A stretch of 64,000 nt of DNA from Isoetes taiwanensis (Eukaryota; Streptophyta; Lycopodiopsida; Isoetales; Isoetaceae), in the NCBI GenBank assembly GCA_021234155.1, contig JAJEKV010000091.1, forward strand, positions 2,365,501 to 2,429,500. The letters are read 5' to 3'. Below are positions 33,702 through 44,616 of this stretch, one piece after another (position 1 is the stretch's first letter; each line of letters begins with the position of its first letter). A program made the translations under genes and the position numbers. The notes under the pieces were generated by a model that did no database searches, was not told where the DNA came from, and was given only the letters and a program-made list of their open reading frames with translations.

Positions 33702-35186
33702 TTACTTTTCAAAAACCAGTTTTCCTTGTACACCATCGGTGTTTCTTTGCATCACATTTGGCCAAGCTTTAGTTACAGACGCTTCCCCTGGGGTACAACT
33801 GATAATGGTGTCTGAGTTTTCACTCAGGTTAATGATATTGCAGCTAGAATCTATGCTATTTCTAGCAACCCTTGGCGGTAAATATGATTCACTGCTATTT
33901 CCAGTTTTTTGGGGGACCCAAGCAGAAGCAGATGCTGCACGTACGTCTTTAGATCTATTGTTATATTTCTTCTTTAAAAACTCCTCATCTTTGAGCATCA
34001 TCTCACATACTTCCACAAGTCTAGTGTTCCCAAAAAATTGTAGTACATCACAATTAGGGGTGACCGTCAGTTTGTTTGCGATTTTTATCAGAGTTTCTCT
34101 AACATGCAGATAGGCCAATTGAGTCAACACTGGTTTCTTGAGATTCTGCCTTATAAAATATAGAAAATAGGCCATTCTTCCAGCAGCAGAATATTTGGGA
34201 TAGATAATATCCAGGTGATTGAATAGATACCATATCGCTTGGTCGAACCAAGTTATAGAGTCTTTACATGTATCAGGCGGACAGCTGCATTTAAGATAAG
34301 GGCTCCAACTTCTCCATATCTTATGTAGATATGAATATCCCCTTTCGGTATTCGGATAAGCCATATGGGCCTTTACACATAATGTAACTCCACTATTGTT
34401 TTTGCATCTTTTGTCAAATACCTCAGTATGACAAGGGAAGTTGATTTCTGCTTCATCCATGATTTTGATCATATTATTGGTATCATTAATGGCAGCCGCC
34501 AGCTCTTCATCCTTAATGTCAGCCATTAGTACCCATGCCCTAGTACTAATAGGGGCTAAAGTGCCAAAATTTAGGCTCCTCCATAATCCTTGTTGAAATT
34601 CCTCTCCCAGCCATTCCACAGCCATTTCTGAAATAATAGGGAATCTGAGGCAATTGCTAAGAGTTAATCTGACCAGATCATCTTTGTTGCTACATTTCAG
34701 GCTAGCCTCTTTCTCCTTTTTCAGAAGGTCCATGTCATCTTTTGGGAAATATTTGACAAACCCTTGCATATCATTTTCCTCGATACCATAATCTATCTGA
34801 ATACCTTTCTCAACCACAAAGGTATTATCTGTAAGGTTATGAACTTTTTCTAGATAGGTAACTGTGGCCTTGCATTCCATGGATAACATATCATCCAGAT
34901 CAGTTCTATCAGCTAAGATATCCTGAATTTTAGAGAATAACTGCTGAATTATCTCACTGCATTCTTCAATCCGCATACCTTTTTGGTCCATCGTAAGAAA
35001 TGTTTCAAACCAAGAGCTGAAGCCTAGATGAATGATAGGTGAGAAACTGTCAGGAGCAGACCTCTTGTTGAGGTCCAATATCAGCGCATGGATGCTAAGA
35101 TTTGGTATTAAACCAATAATAGCTTGAACAGCATTATTAGGGGGATCCCCAACAACACCATAGCCTATATCCAGAAGATATTTCAT
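33702..35186 (-). CDS. Unrecognised 494-aa protein of PLE-1 (B1, intact)
   Basis: An intact frame starting at MKYLLDIGYGVVGDPPNNAV, the only ATG that keeps full length. I do not recognise a family. The protein is mostly helical in appearance, with LSIHALILDLNKR near residue 30, an acidic stretch around 90-160, WLGEEFQQGLWRSLNFGTLA near 205 and a Cys cluster CSCPPDTC near 315. WFDQAIWYLFNHLDIIYPKY follows, and the tail is Ser/Asn-rich. Trp and aromatic residues are frequent. It lies directly upstream of the RT in every unit, so it is probably the element's ORF1, perhaps RNA-binding or structural. The open frame, and conservation in unit 2 despite drift, point to selection. Confidence 0.75.
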   Translation of the reverse strand: MKYLLDIGYGVVGDPPNNAVQAIIGLIPNLSIHALILDLNKRSAPDSFSPIIHLGFSSWFETFLTMDQKGMRIEECSEIIQQLFSKIQDILADRTDLDDMLSMECKATVTYLEKVHNLTDNTFVVEKGIQIDYGIEENDMQGFVKYFPKDDMDLLKKEKEASLKCSNKDDLVRLTLSNCLRFPIISEMAVEWLGEEFQQGLWRSLNFGTLAPISTRAWVLMADIKDEELAAAINDTNNMIKIMDEAEINFPCHTEVFDKRCKNNSGVTLCVKAHMAYPNTERGYSYLHKIWRSWSPYLKCSCPPDTCKDSITWFDQAIWYLFNHLDIIYPKYSAAGRMAYFLYFIRQNLKKPVLTQLAYLHVRETLIKIANKLTVTPNCDVLQFFGNTRLVEVCEMMLKDEEFLKKKYNNRSKDVRAASASAWVPQKTGNSSESYLPPRVARNSIDSSCNIINLSENSDTIISCTPGEASVTKAWPNVMQRNTDGVQGKLVFEK

Positions 35187-35360
35187 CCAGGCATTTTTCT
35201 ACATCACAATATCAAAAAATGTGATTAGTATAGCAGAGTTAATCATTATAGATTCATAGCAGAATTATAACAAGGTTTGACAGAATTATAACAGAATTCT
35301 AACTGAATTATAACTGGAAGACTGTGTTTGTTAGATAACTCCAACAAATGGAAGTCCCAA

Positions 35361-35372
35361 TTTCTTCTTTTT
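35361..35372. repeat. Short TTCTTC junction between B1 and A2
   Basis: At inner joints the upstream A module meets the B module through only two CTT-type units (CCAATTTCTTCTTTTTCATA). This contrasts with the long tracts at A/B joints on the other side and at the outer left edge. Confidence 0.7.
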
Positions 35373-35947
35373 CATATTTACATCAAAACTTCACATTATT
35401 TTGTTTAAAAACATAAATAACATTCCATATATGATGCAAACGTTAACATAATATCCATCCTAGTAATATTACTAGGCCACAGCCTTCCATTTTAGGCACA
35501 CCTAAATCTTATCTGAAGTATATCTTTCAATTTTTCAAAAGCAATTATTGTTGTATAACCTGGTTATTTTATACAGTTAAGACAATATGAGAAAATAAAC
35601 ATTAAGCATCTTATTGATTATAAAAATATAATGTGACAAATAGTAATTTCAGGCCATAAATTCATGTATCAATGTTTGAACTTTTGATGGGGCATACAAT
35701 ATAATGTCGTTTGAAACATATCCAGTTCATAATTATGAGCAATCTAGAAGATAATTCACAAGTCATAGGTTTTTCGTAGAACCAGCTACTAATGGTCACC
35801 AGGTTCTCTAATATCAGCAAAAAATCGGAATAATCTCACCATATTTTCTTGTGAACTGCAAGGCAAATTATGTTGCCAATCTTCCACCATAATATTTATG
35901 GCGTAAAGCAGAAAAGACCATTGACAAAACATCAAAGAACTCCAAGG

Positions 35948-36060
35948 AGAGGATATCCGGTTTCCGCATCCAATCAATATACTAGTTAGCAATAATCTCG
36001 GTAACAGTATAAGGGATGACAGGTAAGCTATCAGATATCCTGGCTCTTCGCCCTTCACCC
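35948..36060 (-). other. Candidate structured RNA, PLE-1 A2
   Basis: Copy of the A1 structure. The TTACCTG arm reads TTTCCG here, while its partner CAGGTAA is intact. Confidence 0.45.
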
Positions 36061-36716
36061 AGAGATTCCCAATGTACTTTGGGTCCACACCATAGTGAAG
36101 TATAAAATCATGCAAATAGGCCAGCAAGTTTACTATAAAGAAAGAGTTGCTGGCTGCTTACCACAGCCCAGAAATTATTTTCCTCATATGTTCATAATCA
36201 TTAAGAAAACACACAAGGAGTTAAGAAAATAGGCTACTCTTACAAATAATAGAGATATTAAAGCTGCCATGGACCTGTTTATGAGCCTAAATCCTACCAT
36301 TCAGACCTTATGACTCAATCTCCCGCTATAATGTAGATCAAAATTTTAAGTATTTGGCACTCCATCCATCACATGGACTAGAATATCATCCATATCCGAT
36401 GTTTGCGGACTAATATCTCTCTAAGATTTATTATTAGTCCGGAGCTATCATTTTCTCAAAGATTTTTGCTAAAGGATCGGGTAGAGTCTAGCAAGCAGCC
36501 ATGCATTTAGCATTCACATATCTGATAGAGCAGAATATAATCCTATGTACTGCTGAAAAACAGTAAGAACGATTTTATCATGCAATGTAAACTTGGCAAG
36601 GGCAGATTTATTCTGAAAAAGAAGTTCTCAACAATCTATACGACCCATCTTTACCTTATAGACTTTACCTAGTTCTTCAATAGCAGAAATAGAAGCCGGA
36701 AATAAGGTATTCAGAC

Positions 36717-36875
36717 CTGTTGAGATTCGCTCCTATCACCAGAGCTTTGTTTTTGTCCTTTCACGACTTGTTTGCCACCAAAATTAGACTTGAAGTTCTT
36801 CTTGAAAGGGAGGTTTCCCGCTTGCAGAGCCTTGCTCTTCTTACCAGGGTGCCGCTCATATTTTCCTTTCGGCAT
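36717..36875 (-). CDS. Basic MPKG-Y first exon, PLE-1 A2
   Basis: A 53-codon frame from ATG (36,875) reading MPKGKYERHPGKKSKALQAG and then NLPFKKNFKSNFGG..., ending SESQQ at CAG|GTCTGA, a plausible 5' splice site in phase 0. It has 13 lysines plus several arginines, so it could bind nucleic acid or act as a nuclear localisation segment. PLE-3 has a matching exon (MPKGVYILGRR..., 45 codons) that also ends at Q|GT in the same phase. A conserved start, conserved phase and different sequence between argue for a real exon. Later exons of the A-module protein are only partly readable. Confidence 0.55.
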
Positions 36876-37660
36876 ATTGCTTACAGCGGCAAAGGGAGAC
36901 AAGAAGCTTAGACAACCGAGCAACTGCCTTCATTTCGTATTTAGCAAAATATCTATTCAGCCAGTCATTAAACATTCCGGCCATTTGTTTAAGGGGCCAT
37001 TTACTCCTTTACCAAGGTTTTTGTGGTCTAGGACTATGTGGCCTAGATACGGACATCCACAACCTGTTAGATAGGGCTTTTAACTGCTGAAGCGGTGCCT
37101 CCAGTCTTAAAGCCAAGCTATTTCTTTTTATTGTGATGATAAGACATTTTATGAATTTAAACTTCTATACTAAAGGGAATTTCTGCATAATAGTGAAATT
37201 AACAAAGGGTTATCACATACCTTATCGGAACCATTGGCTTTTTAACAATCCCATGCAACCGCCCTGTCATATAATCCCTTATGTGCATATTCCAGCATAG
37301 TGCTGAATACAATGGTTAGATAAAGAATACCAATATCAACAATTATTTTAACATAGCCAACAAATGTTAGCATGGTTCTATTAAAAATGAAGTCTTGCCT
37401 TTTAAACTATAGTAAAAGCTAAATAAGGTATAGACCTTATCTTAAATTTATAAAAGGAAACCATAATTTAGGCAATAATTCCAACATATCGGAGAGGCAT
37501 GGAGTTCATTAGTGCAAAAATATGTAGTGCTGCTCATCTAAGAGCATCATAAATGCATCATTATAAGTTTATCCCCAAAGGAGCCACTAAATAGAAATCC
37601 ATCATTAGGTCAAAATTACTATAATATCAGCAGACCTAGGAAACTCGGCTCCGTTTAAAG

Positions 37661-37689
37661 TCTTCTTCTTCTTCTTCTTCTTCTTCTTC
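37661..37689. repeat. (CTT)n microsatellite between A2 and B2
   Basis: About 10 CTT units at the 3' end of B2. Confidence 0.95.
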
Positions 37690-37719
37690 GCCCGCAACCC
37701 TCCCTCGGATAAAGGGGCA

Positions 37720-37778
37720 CTTCTTCTCATGGAAGATAAGGAGTAGGACCCTTCTTCCATGGGAAGAAGGGCCCTACT
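37720..37778 (-). other. Candidate 3'-end pseudoknot, PLE-1 B2
   Basis: CTTCTTCTCATGGAAG (37,720-37,735) can pair with CTTCCATGGGAAGAAG (37,754-37,769) at 15 of 16 positions. AGTAGGACCC (37,742-37,751) can pair with GGGCCCTACT (37,769-37,778) at 9 of 10 positions, plus one G-U in minus sense. The order a-b-a'-b' matches that in PLE-2 B (14,952-14,995), though the helix sequences differ. A competing local hairpin (CCCTTCTTCC/GGAAGAAGGG) exists. Confidence 0.5.
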
Positions 37779-37781
37779 ACC

Positions 37782-39915
37782 CTACAGCCATGTACCTTGT
37801 CTTGCCATTATGGCCTTGAATTCATAAATATTGAAAGCAAGACCTGGAAATTCATTATTGTTGATCATCCGGCAAACATTTTCTAGAAGATCCTCCTTTT
37901 TGAAACCATTCTGCATGAAGTCATTTATAAGTCCCTTAATATCTTCAGCAGCCAGGAAAGGGCTACTATGAACATATAAGAACGGTAGAATCTGAGAGAT
38001 GATAACACGGCTTGCATTAAGATAAGGTCTGCAACTGGAAGCATGAATATATTTCGTAATACGGAATGGAAGTTTATATCTCTTGTCAAATCTGGTGGTC
38101 TTGAACAGTCCAGTAGCTTGGTCTATTACCTCAATTGTGACATTTAGAAAATTACCTTTGTATCCAATCAGTTCTGAGTTGGCACCACAGGTTTTGTATG
38201 TGGTTTCATCCTTTATATGTAGCAACTTTAGGTTATATATATTGTGGCATTCAGCCCTGTCTTTGTTCTCCTGGAAAAATTCTGTCAGGTTATCTCCATT
38301 CATAATGCATAAATCATCCATGTATCTTCTAGCATCTTTGAATTTTAAAATATCTCTATATCGGCCATCTTTTGCTAGATTCTCAATATGTAGCATTTCA
38401 AAGTAGGACAGATAAAGATTGCACCAGTCGGGAGAGCAAGCGAAGCCCATGGGAATCCCGCAGACCTGCCTCCAAACATCTGATCCTTGTATTATAAAAC
38501 AGCAACAAAGTAGCCATCTGTTAAGCTCAAAGAACTCTATTCTGTTCATACATTTCCAGCTTTTTCCAGTTTGTTTTTTGCTGTCCCAGGTATATATAAC
38601 ATCATCCTTGATTATCCTGTACCAAAATAAACATTCTTCACCATTTCCACTCATATAATCAACCCCCAGGTCTATAATTTGCTTCAGTACATGGCAAATA
38701 CCATCTTCCCCATCAATGGGAATATTCTCATAACATTTTGAAATGTCCGCCATAAAAATATTATGTATCTTGCAGGGCAAGTTCAGCATCATGTCATAGA
38801 TTGAATTCACAATCCAAAATGGGTTCACTTTCCCAGGTAAAAGAACATTTATTTTACTCAGCCTGTGCATATATGCTTTAGGTAGAATCTCCAAAATACC
38901 TTTGAGACCCCTTGTAATAATTTTTGCTGGTAGCGAAAACAGAGTTTTGTGGGCGTTAGTAATCCATCTATAATCGTCTTTATGTGCCTTGAAAGTGCCA
39001 AGCAAGTATGGGAGACGGTCTTTATATGGGCAATCAAGTTGGAACAATTCCATCAATTCCTGATTTAGTATCTTTAATATTTCATGTTTGTCTATCTTGC
39101 ATTTCTCAAAATCTTTACCAAGCAGTCTCCTTCTAGCCATATCTCTAATATGCCAGGGACATATAAAAGATGGGACATTTGTTGCTTTATCAACCCCAAA
39201 GAACATACAAATTTCTAACCAACCAATCAATGCATGTGTTGACCTTCGTCGAGAATAGCACATTTGGTTTTTTTTTTCGGTTTTTCATCCAGTCACAAAG
39301 ATCATTCTTAATAATCTTAAGCAAATTTATGATAATACTACTTTTTTCATAAGGGTGTAAGTATCTTCCTCTGTTCTCATGCCCATTCATCAAATCTGTA
39401 ATACCTCTTTCCACATCAGCCATAAACTCATCCAAAATCAGAGGTTTATCTGGGATAAAATTCAGGCCTTTTTTCAGCATATTTTTCACCTCAGTAGACT
39501 TGACAATATTAAGGTCTAAAGTTCTGACATGACCTATTTTTTTGTCTATGAATTTCTCCATTCCAGGCAAATGGCAGACACATCGTGGCATCATCTCATC
39601 AGCAAATATCTTAAATGGCTTATATAAATAGTCAACCAGTTTCTTATCATATCTCCAGCCAAAGCCTGAGTCATTGATAATATTGGCACCAAAATCTCCC
39701 AATCTTAGAATGAAGTAGTCCTTTATGTGACTCCTGATTCTTATTTTATCAATAATTTTTGAGGAGAACAAAAAGTGTACCCTAACCTTCTCACTGGTAG
39801 TAGCTGTGTTTTTTATGAAGGTTCTTCTTCCATCATAACCACGGCTTATAAAACGCATCTCTTGCTCTTCAGTCTGCAACAAAGGAGCTAAGATAAGAAT
39901 ATATCTTCTTATCAA
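37782..39915 (-). CDS. Penelope-type reverse transcriptase, endonuclease-less (B2)
   Basis: Copies element RNA into DNA at a chromosomal 3' end. In the 493-codon C-terminal frame: GTFKAHKDDYRW (residues 90-100), motif A MADISKCYENIP (171-182), GIPMGFACSPDWCNLY (269-284), catalytic YMDD (314-317), and a thumb-like RFDKRYKLPF (391-400) followed by SRVIISQILPFLY. The N-terminal frame has the Penelope-type KKGLNFIPDKP. The GIPMG box, the Y-M-D-D box and the ISQ segment fit Penelope-like RTs. The protein ends about 90 residues after the thumb, with no GIY-YIG domain. One frameshift near 39,250 separates the two frames. There is no ATG at the start; homology begins after TTGTTGCAG at 39,873, so an upstream exon is likely. 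Confidence 0.85.
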
Positions 39916-40572
39916 GATTTATAAGTTAATATTACTTAACAAATCTATTAATAATAGACGTTTTACATAGTCCACCTGCCATATCTTATGGCGTAGACTG
40001 TTAGCATAATCTGCCAGCCATATCATATGTCATTAGCTTATATATTTTAAGCCTTAAGAGATATTATCATCTACTATTGAAGGATATCAGCATAACTTAT
40101 AGAAACTAAGTAAGAAACCATGTAATTCCACCATGTAAAGGAATCCAAGTTATGTAACATAACTGTAGCCATATATTTATATTAGCAAAAAGTACAATGA
40201 GTCAAGTTCCGTTTGAAGGAACATTCATCAACACTATATACTTAATAATTACAGTAATAACAGCTGCATATGATGTTTTTCATAAGGCAGAGATTCCAAA
40301 CTTCTGAGATGTCAAAATTTACGCCCACATAATATGAATATCTCATCCGATAAATCCGAGGGACAGAAAGATAAACCAGTACGCAGAGATAAAGTAATCC
40401 ATATTTTTAGAAACCTTTCCACCTATTGATATGTTGGCCTATTTTTTATGTAGCCGATAGGCTTAATGTGTCCTCGCCAAAAGCGACAAAGGGCACCAAA
40501 GTTAGTACTTTGGTCTAATTTTAGAATGAGCCAATAAGGTCTCATAATTGATTATAAGAATCAAAAAGATTC
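39916..40572. other. Spacer between RT and 493-aa ORF (B2)
   Basis: Same AT-rich spacer as at 33,043. No gene seen. Divergence from unit 1 begins at about 40,470. Confidence 0.4.
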
Positions 40573-42054
40573 TTACTTTTCAAAGACCAGCTTTCCTTGT
40601 ACACCATCAGTATTCCTTTGCATAACACTTGGCCAAGCCTTGGTCACAGAAGCTTCCCCAGGAGTGCAACTGACAATGGTATCTGAGTTTTCACTAAGGT
40701 TAATAATATTGCAGCTAGAATCCATACTGTTTCTTGCAACCCGAGGAGGTAAATACGATTCACTGCTACTTCCAGCTTTTTGAGGCACCCAAGAAGATGA
40801 TGTAGCTCGCGCATCTTTTGATTTTTTGTTGTATTTATTCCTTAAAAACACTTCGTCTTTGAGCATCATCTCACAGACTTCCACAAGTCTAGTGTTTCCA
40901 AAATTCTGTATAACATCACAATTGGGGCTGACAGTCAGTTTATTTGCGATCTTTATCAAAGTTTCCCTAACATGCAAATAAGCCAATTGTGTCAGAACAG
41001 GTTTCTTGAGATTCTGCCTTATGAAATGCAGAAAATAAGCCATTCTTCCCGCAGCAGAATATTTGGGATAGATGATGTCCAGGTGATTGAACAAGTACCA
41101 TATTGCTTGGTCAAACCAAGTTATTGAGTCTTTACATGTATCTGGTGGACAGCTGCATTTAAGATAAGGGCTCCAGCTTCTCCATATCTTATGTAGATAT
41201 GAATAGCCCCTTTCAGTATTCATATAAGCCATGTGGGCCTTTACACATAATGTGACTCCACTGTTGTTTCTGCATTTTTTGTCAAATACATCAGTTTGAC
41301 AAGGGAAGTTGATTTCCACTTCATCCATGATTTTGATCATATTGTTTGTATCGTTAATAGCAGCTGCCAATTCTTCATCTTTTATATCGGCCATTAACAC
41401 CCATGCCTTCATACTAATAGGAGCTAATGTACCAAAATTAAGGCTCCTCCACAATCCTTGTTGAAATTCTTCTCCAAGCCATTCCACAGCCATTTCTGAA
41501 ATAATAGGGAATCTGAGGCAATTGCTAAGAGTTAATCTGACCAGATCATCTTTGTTGCTACATTTCAGGCTAGCCTCTTTCTCCTTTTTCAGAAGGTCCA
41601 TGTCATCTTTTGGGAAATATTTGACAAACCCTTGCATATCATTTTCCTCGATACCATAATCTATCTGAATACCTTTCTCAACCACAAAGGTATTATCTGT
41701 AAGGTTATGAACTTTTTCTAGATAGGTAACTGTGGCCTTGCATTCCATGGATAACATATCATCCAGATCAGTTCTATCAGCTAAGATATCCTGAATTTTA
41801 GAGAATAACTGCTGAATTATCTCACTGCATTCTTCAATCCGCATACCTTTTTGGTCCATCGTAAGAAATGTTTCAAACCAAGAGCTGAAGCCTAGATGAA
41901 TGATAGGTGAGAACTGTCCAGGGAGCAGCCTCTTGTTGAGGTCCAATATCAGCGCATGGATGCTAAGATTTGGTATTAAACCAATAATAGCTTGAACAGC
42001 ATTATTAGGGGGATCCCCAACAACACCATAGCCTATATCCAGAAGATATTTCAT
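40573..42054 (-). CDS. Unrecognised 493-aa protein of PLE-1 (B2, intact)
   Basis: Intact homologue of the B1 protein, one residue shorter. Residues 1 to about 190 are identical or nearly so. The C-terminal 300 residues differ at many third-codon positions and a few residues (ISMKAW for ISTRAW, SPNCDVIQNFG for TPNCDVLQFFG). Synonymous-looking changes outnumber replacements by eye, which suggests past purifying selection. Here residues 41-45 read KRLLPGQF; B1 reads KRSAPDSF over a CAG/CTG-affected spot. Confidence 0.75.
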   Translation of the reverse strand: MKYLLDIGYGVVGDPPNNAVQAIIGLIPNLSIHALILDLNKRLLPGQFSPIIHLGFSSWFETFLTMDQKGMRIEECSEIIQQLFSKIQDILADRTDLDDMLSMECKATVTYLEKVHNLTDNTFVVEKGIQIDYGIEENDMQGFVKYFPKDDMDLLKKEKEASLKCSNKDDLVRLTLSNCLRFPIISEMAVEWLGEEFQQGLWRSLNFGTLAPISMKAWVLMADIKDEELAAAINDTNNMIKIMDEVEINFPCQTDVFDKKCRNNSGVTLCVKAHMAYMNTERGYSYLHKIWRSWSPYLKCSCPPDTCKDSITWFDQAIWYLFNHLDIIYPKYSAAGRMAYFLHFIRQNLKKPVLTQLAYLHVRETLIKIANKLTVSPNCDVIQNFGNTRLVEVCEMMLKDEVFLRNKYNKKSKDARATSSSWVPQKAGSSSESYLPPRVARNSMDSSCNIINLSENSDTIVSCTPGEASVTKAWPSVMQRNTDGVQGKLVFEK

Positions 42055-42530
42055 CCAGGCATTTTTCTACATCACAATATCAAAAAATGTGATTAGTATA
42101 GCAGAGTTAATCATTATAGATTCATAGCAGAATTATAACAAGGTTTGACAGAATTATAACAGAATTCTAACTGAATTATAACTGGAAGACTGTGTTTGTT
42201 AGATAACTCCAACAAATGGAAGTCCCAATTTCTTCTTTTTCATATTTACATCAAAACTTCACATTATTTTGTTTAAAAACATAAATAACATTCCATATAT
42301 GATGCAAACGTTAACATAATATCCATCCTAGTAATATTACTAGGCCACAGCCTTCCATTTTAGGCACACCTAAATCTTATCCAAGTATATCTTTCAATTT
42401 TTCAAAAGCAATTATTGTTGTATAACCCGGTTATTTTATACTGATTAAGACAATATGAGAAAATAAACATTAAGCATCTTATTGATTATAAAAATATAAT
42501 GTGACAAATAGTAATTTCAGGTCCATAAAT

Positions 42531-42800
42531 TCATGTATCAATGTTTGAACTTTTGATGGGGCATACAATATAATGTCGTTTGAAACATATCCAGTTCATA
42601 ATTATGAGCAATCTAGAAGATAATTCACAAGTCATAGGTTTTTCAGAGAACCAGCTACTAATGGTCACGGGTTCTCTAATATCGACAAAAAATCGGAATA
42701 ATCTCACCATATTTTCTTGTGAACCGCAAGGCAAATTATGTTGCCAATCTTCCACCATAATATTTATGGCAAAGCAGAAAGACCATTGACAAAACATCAA
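42531..42800 (-). pseudogene. C-terminal piece of the A-module protein (A3)
   Basis: The longest open version (89 codons) of the A-protein end. It has MVEDWQHNLPC, a second Cys in MTCELSS and a third in YIVCPIK. The fold is not recognised. The equivalent frame is interrupted in A1, A2, A4 and A5 near the GGTGACC/GGTTCTC site. Confidence 0.4.
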
Positions 42801-42814
42801 AGAACTCCAAGGAG

Positions 42815-42926
42815 AGGATATCCCGGGTTACCCGCATCCAATCAATATACTAGTTAGCAATAATCTAGATTAATGATAAGGGATGATGTGTAAGCTATCG
42901 AATATCTGGCTCTTCGCCCTTCACCC
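42815..42926 (-). other. Candidate structured RNA, PLE-1 A3
   Basis: Copy with both inner arms damaged (TTACCCG and TGTGTAA) and the outer arm GAATATCT. The changes again hit CTG/CAG. Confidence 0.4.
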
Positions 42927-43587
42927 CGGAGATTCCCAATGTACTTTGGGTCCACACCATAAAGTGAAGTATAAAATCATGCAAATAGGCGGCAAGTTTA
43001 CTATAAAGAAAGAGTTTGGCTGCTACCACAGCCTGTAAAATTATTTTCCTCATATGTTCATAATCATTAAGAAAAAACACACAAGGAGTTAAGAAAATAG
43101 GCTACTCTTGTACAAGAATAGAGATATTAAAGCTGCCATGGACCCTGTTTATGAGCCTAAATCCTACCATTCGGACCTTATGACTCAATCTCCGCTATAA
43201 TGTAGATCAAAAATTTTAAGTATTTGGCACTCCATCCATCACATGGACTAGAATATCATCCATATCTGATGTTTGCAGACTAATATCTCTACGAAGATTT
43301 ATTATTAGTCTGGAGCTATCATTTTCTCAGCATTTTTTGCTAAAGGATCGGGTAGAGTCTAGCAAGCAGCCATGCATTTAGCATTCACATATCTGATAGA
43401 GCATAATATAATCCTATGTACTACTGAAAAACAGTAAGAACGATTTTATCATGCAATGTAAACTTGGCAAGGGCAGATTTATTCTGAAAAAGAAGTTCTC
43501 AACAATCTATACGACCCATCTTTACCTTATAGACTTTACCTAGTTCTTCAATAGCAGAAATAGAAGCCGGAAATAAGGTATTCAGAC

Positions 43588-43739
43588 CTGTTGAGATTCG
43601 CTCCTATCACCGAGCTTTGTTTTGTCCTTTCGACTTGTTTGCCACCAAAATTAGACTTGAAGTTCTTCTTGAAAGGGAGGTTTCCGCTTGCGAGCCTTGC
43701 TCTTCTTACCGTGGTGCGCTCATATTTTCCTTTCGGCAT
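43588..43739 (-). pseudogene. Basic MPKG-Y exon, PLE-1 A3 (frameshifted)
   Basis: Starts correctly as MPKGKYER, then loses single bases at three CAG/CTG or CCAGG sites, giving 152 instead of 159 nt. Confidence 0.45.
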
Positions 43740-44535
43740 ATTGCTTTACAGTGACCGCAAAGGAGACAAGAAGCTTAGACAACCCGAGCAACCGCCTTCA
43801 TTTTCAGATTTAGCAAAATATCTATTCACCCGGTCATTAAACATTAGGCCATTTGTTTAAGGGGCCATTTACTCCTTTACCAAGGTTTTTGTGGTCTAGG
43901 ACTATGTGGCCTAGATAATGGACATCCACAACCCTGTTAGATAGGGCTTTTAGCTGGCGAGCGGTGCCTCAGCCTTAAAGCCAAGCTATTTCTTTTTATT
44001 GTGATGATAAGACATTTTATGAATTTAAACTTCTATACTAAAGGGAATTTCTGCATAATAGTGAAATTAACAAAGGGTTATCACATACCTTATCGGAACC
44101 ATTGGCTTTTTAACAATCCCATGCAACCGCCCTGTCATATAATCCCTTATGTGCATATTCCAAAGCATAGTGCTGAATACAATGGTTAGATAAAGAATAC
44201 CAATATCAACAATTATTTTAACATAGCCAACAAATGTTAGCATGGTTCTATTAAAAATGAAGTCTTGCCTTTTAAACTATAGTAAAAGCTAAATAAGGTA
44301 TAGACCTTATCTTAAATTTATAAAAGGAAACCATAATTTAGGCAATAATTCCAACATATCGGAGAGGCATGGAGTTCATTAGTGCAAAATATGTAGTGTC
44401 TTTGCTCATCTAAGAGCATCATAAATGCATCATTATAAGTTTATCCCCAAAGGAGCCACTAAATAGAAATCCATCATTAGGGTCAAAATTACTATAATAT
44501 CGCTGTAGACCTAGGAAACTTCGGCTCGTTTAAAG

Positions 44536-44563
44536 TCTTCTTCTTCTTCTTCTTCTTCTTCTT
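44536..44563. repeat. (CTT)n microsatellite between A3 and B3
   Basis: About 9 CTT units. The adjoining B3 end reads AGCCTTAACCCTCCCTCGG instead of GCCCGCAACCCTCCCTCGG. Confidence 0.95.
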
Positions 44564-44616
44564 AGCCTTAACCCTCCCTCGGATAAGGGGGGCACTTCTT
44601 CTCATGGAAGATGGGA

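Larger units (their letters stand above)
31088..35372 (-). mobile_element. PLE-1 B module 1
   Basis: This 4.29 kb module is about 270 bases shorter than the others because of a deletion in the RT. Minus-strand order: GAAGAAATTGGGACTTCC start, ~180 bases leader, the ~494-aa ORF, ~660 bases spacer, RT, 3' pseudoknot region, then GGGAGGGTTGCGGGC and the GAA tract. The endonuclease-less RT plus microsatellite ends define it as a Penelope-like element. Confidence 0.75.
35373..37660 (-). mobile_element. PLE-1 A module 2
   Basis: 2.29 kb, nearly identical to A1. The MPKG exon is intact here. The ORF at 35,789-36,127 covers the hydrophobic segment YLHDFILHYGVDPKYIGNLW, then VKGEEPGYLIAYLSSLI. After a frame change it covers the EDWQHNLPCSSQENMVRLFR piece. 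Differences from A1 include lost CAG units at 35,900 and 36,460. Confidence 0.65.
37690..42240 (-). mobile_element. PLE-1 B module 2 (most complete)
   Basis: 4.55 kb. It has both genes nearly intact: a 493-codon ORF and an RT with one frameshift. It is the best reference copy. The stretch 40,470-41,480 is clearly diverged from units 1 and 4, whereas both flanks are nearly identical to them. Confidence 0.8.
42241..44535 (-). mobile_element. PLE-1 A module 3
   Basis: 2.30 kb, with more CAG/CTG changes than its neighbours. Here the C-terminal piece of the A protein is open for 89 codons (42,531-42,800): FCQWSF, then INIMVEDWQHNLPCGSQENM, then VRLFRFFVDIREP, SSWFSEKPMTCELSSRLLI and a stop after SSNIDT. 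This shows that the stop after DIREPGDH in other copies may be due to a base-calling difference. A MFFLNDYEHMRKII piece (42,895-43,080) is the segment just upstream. Confidence 0.65.
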
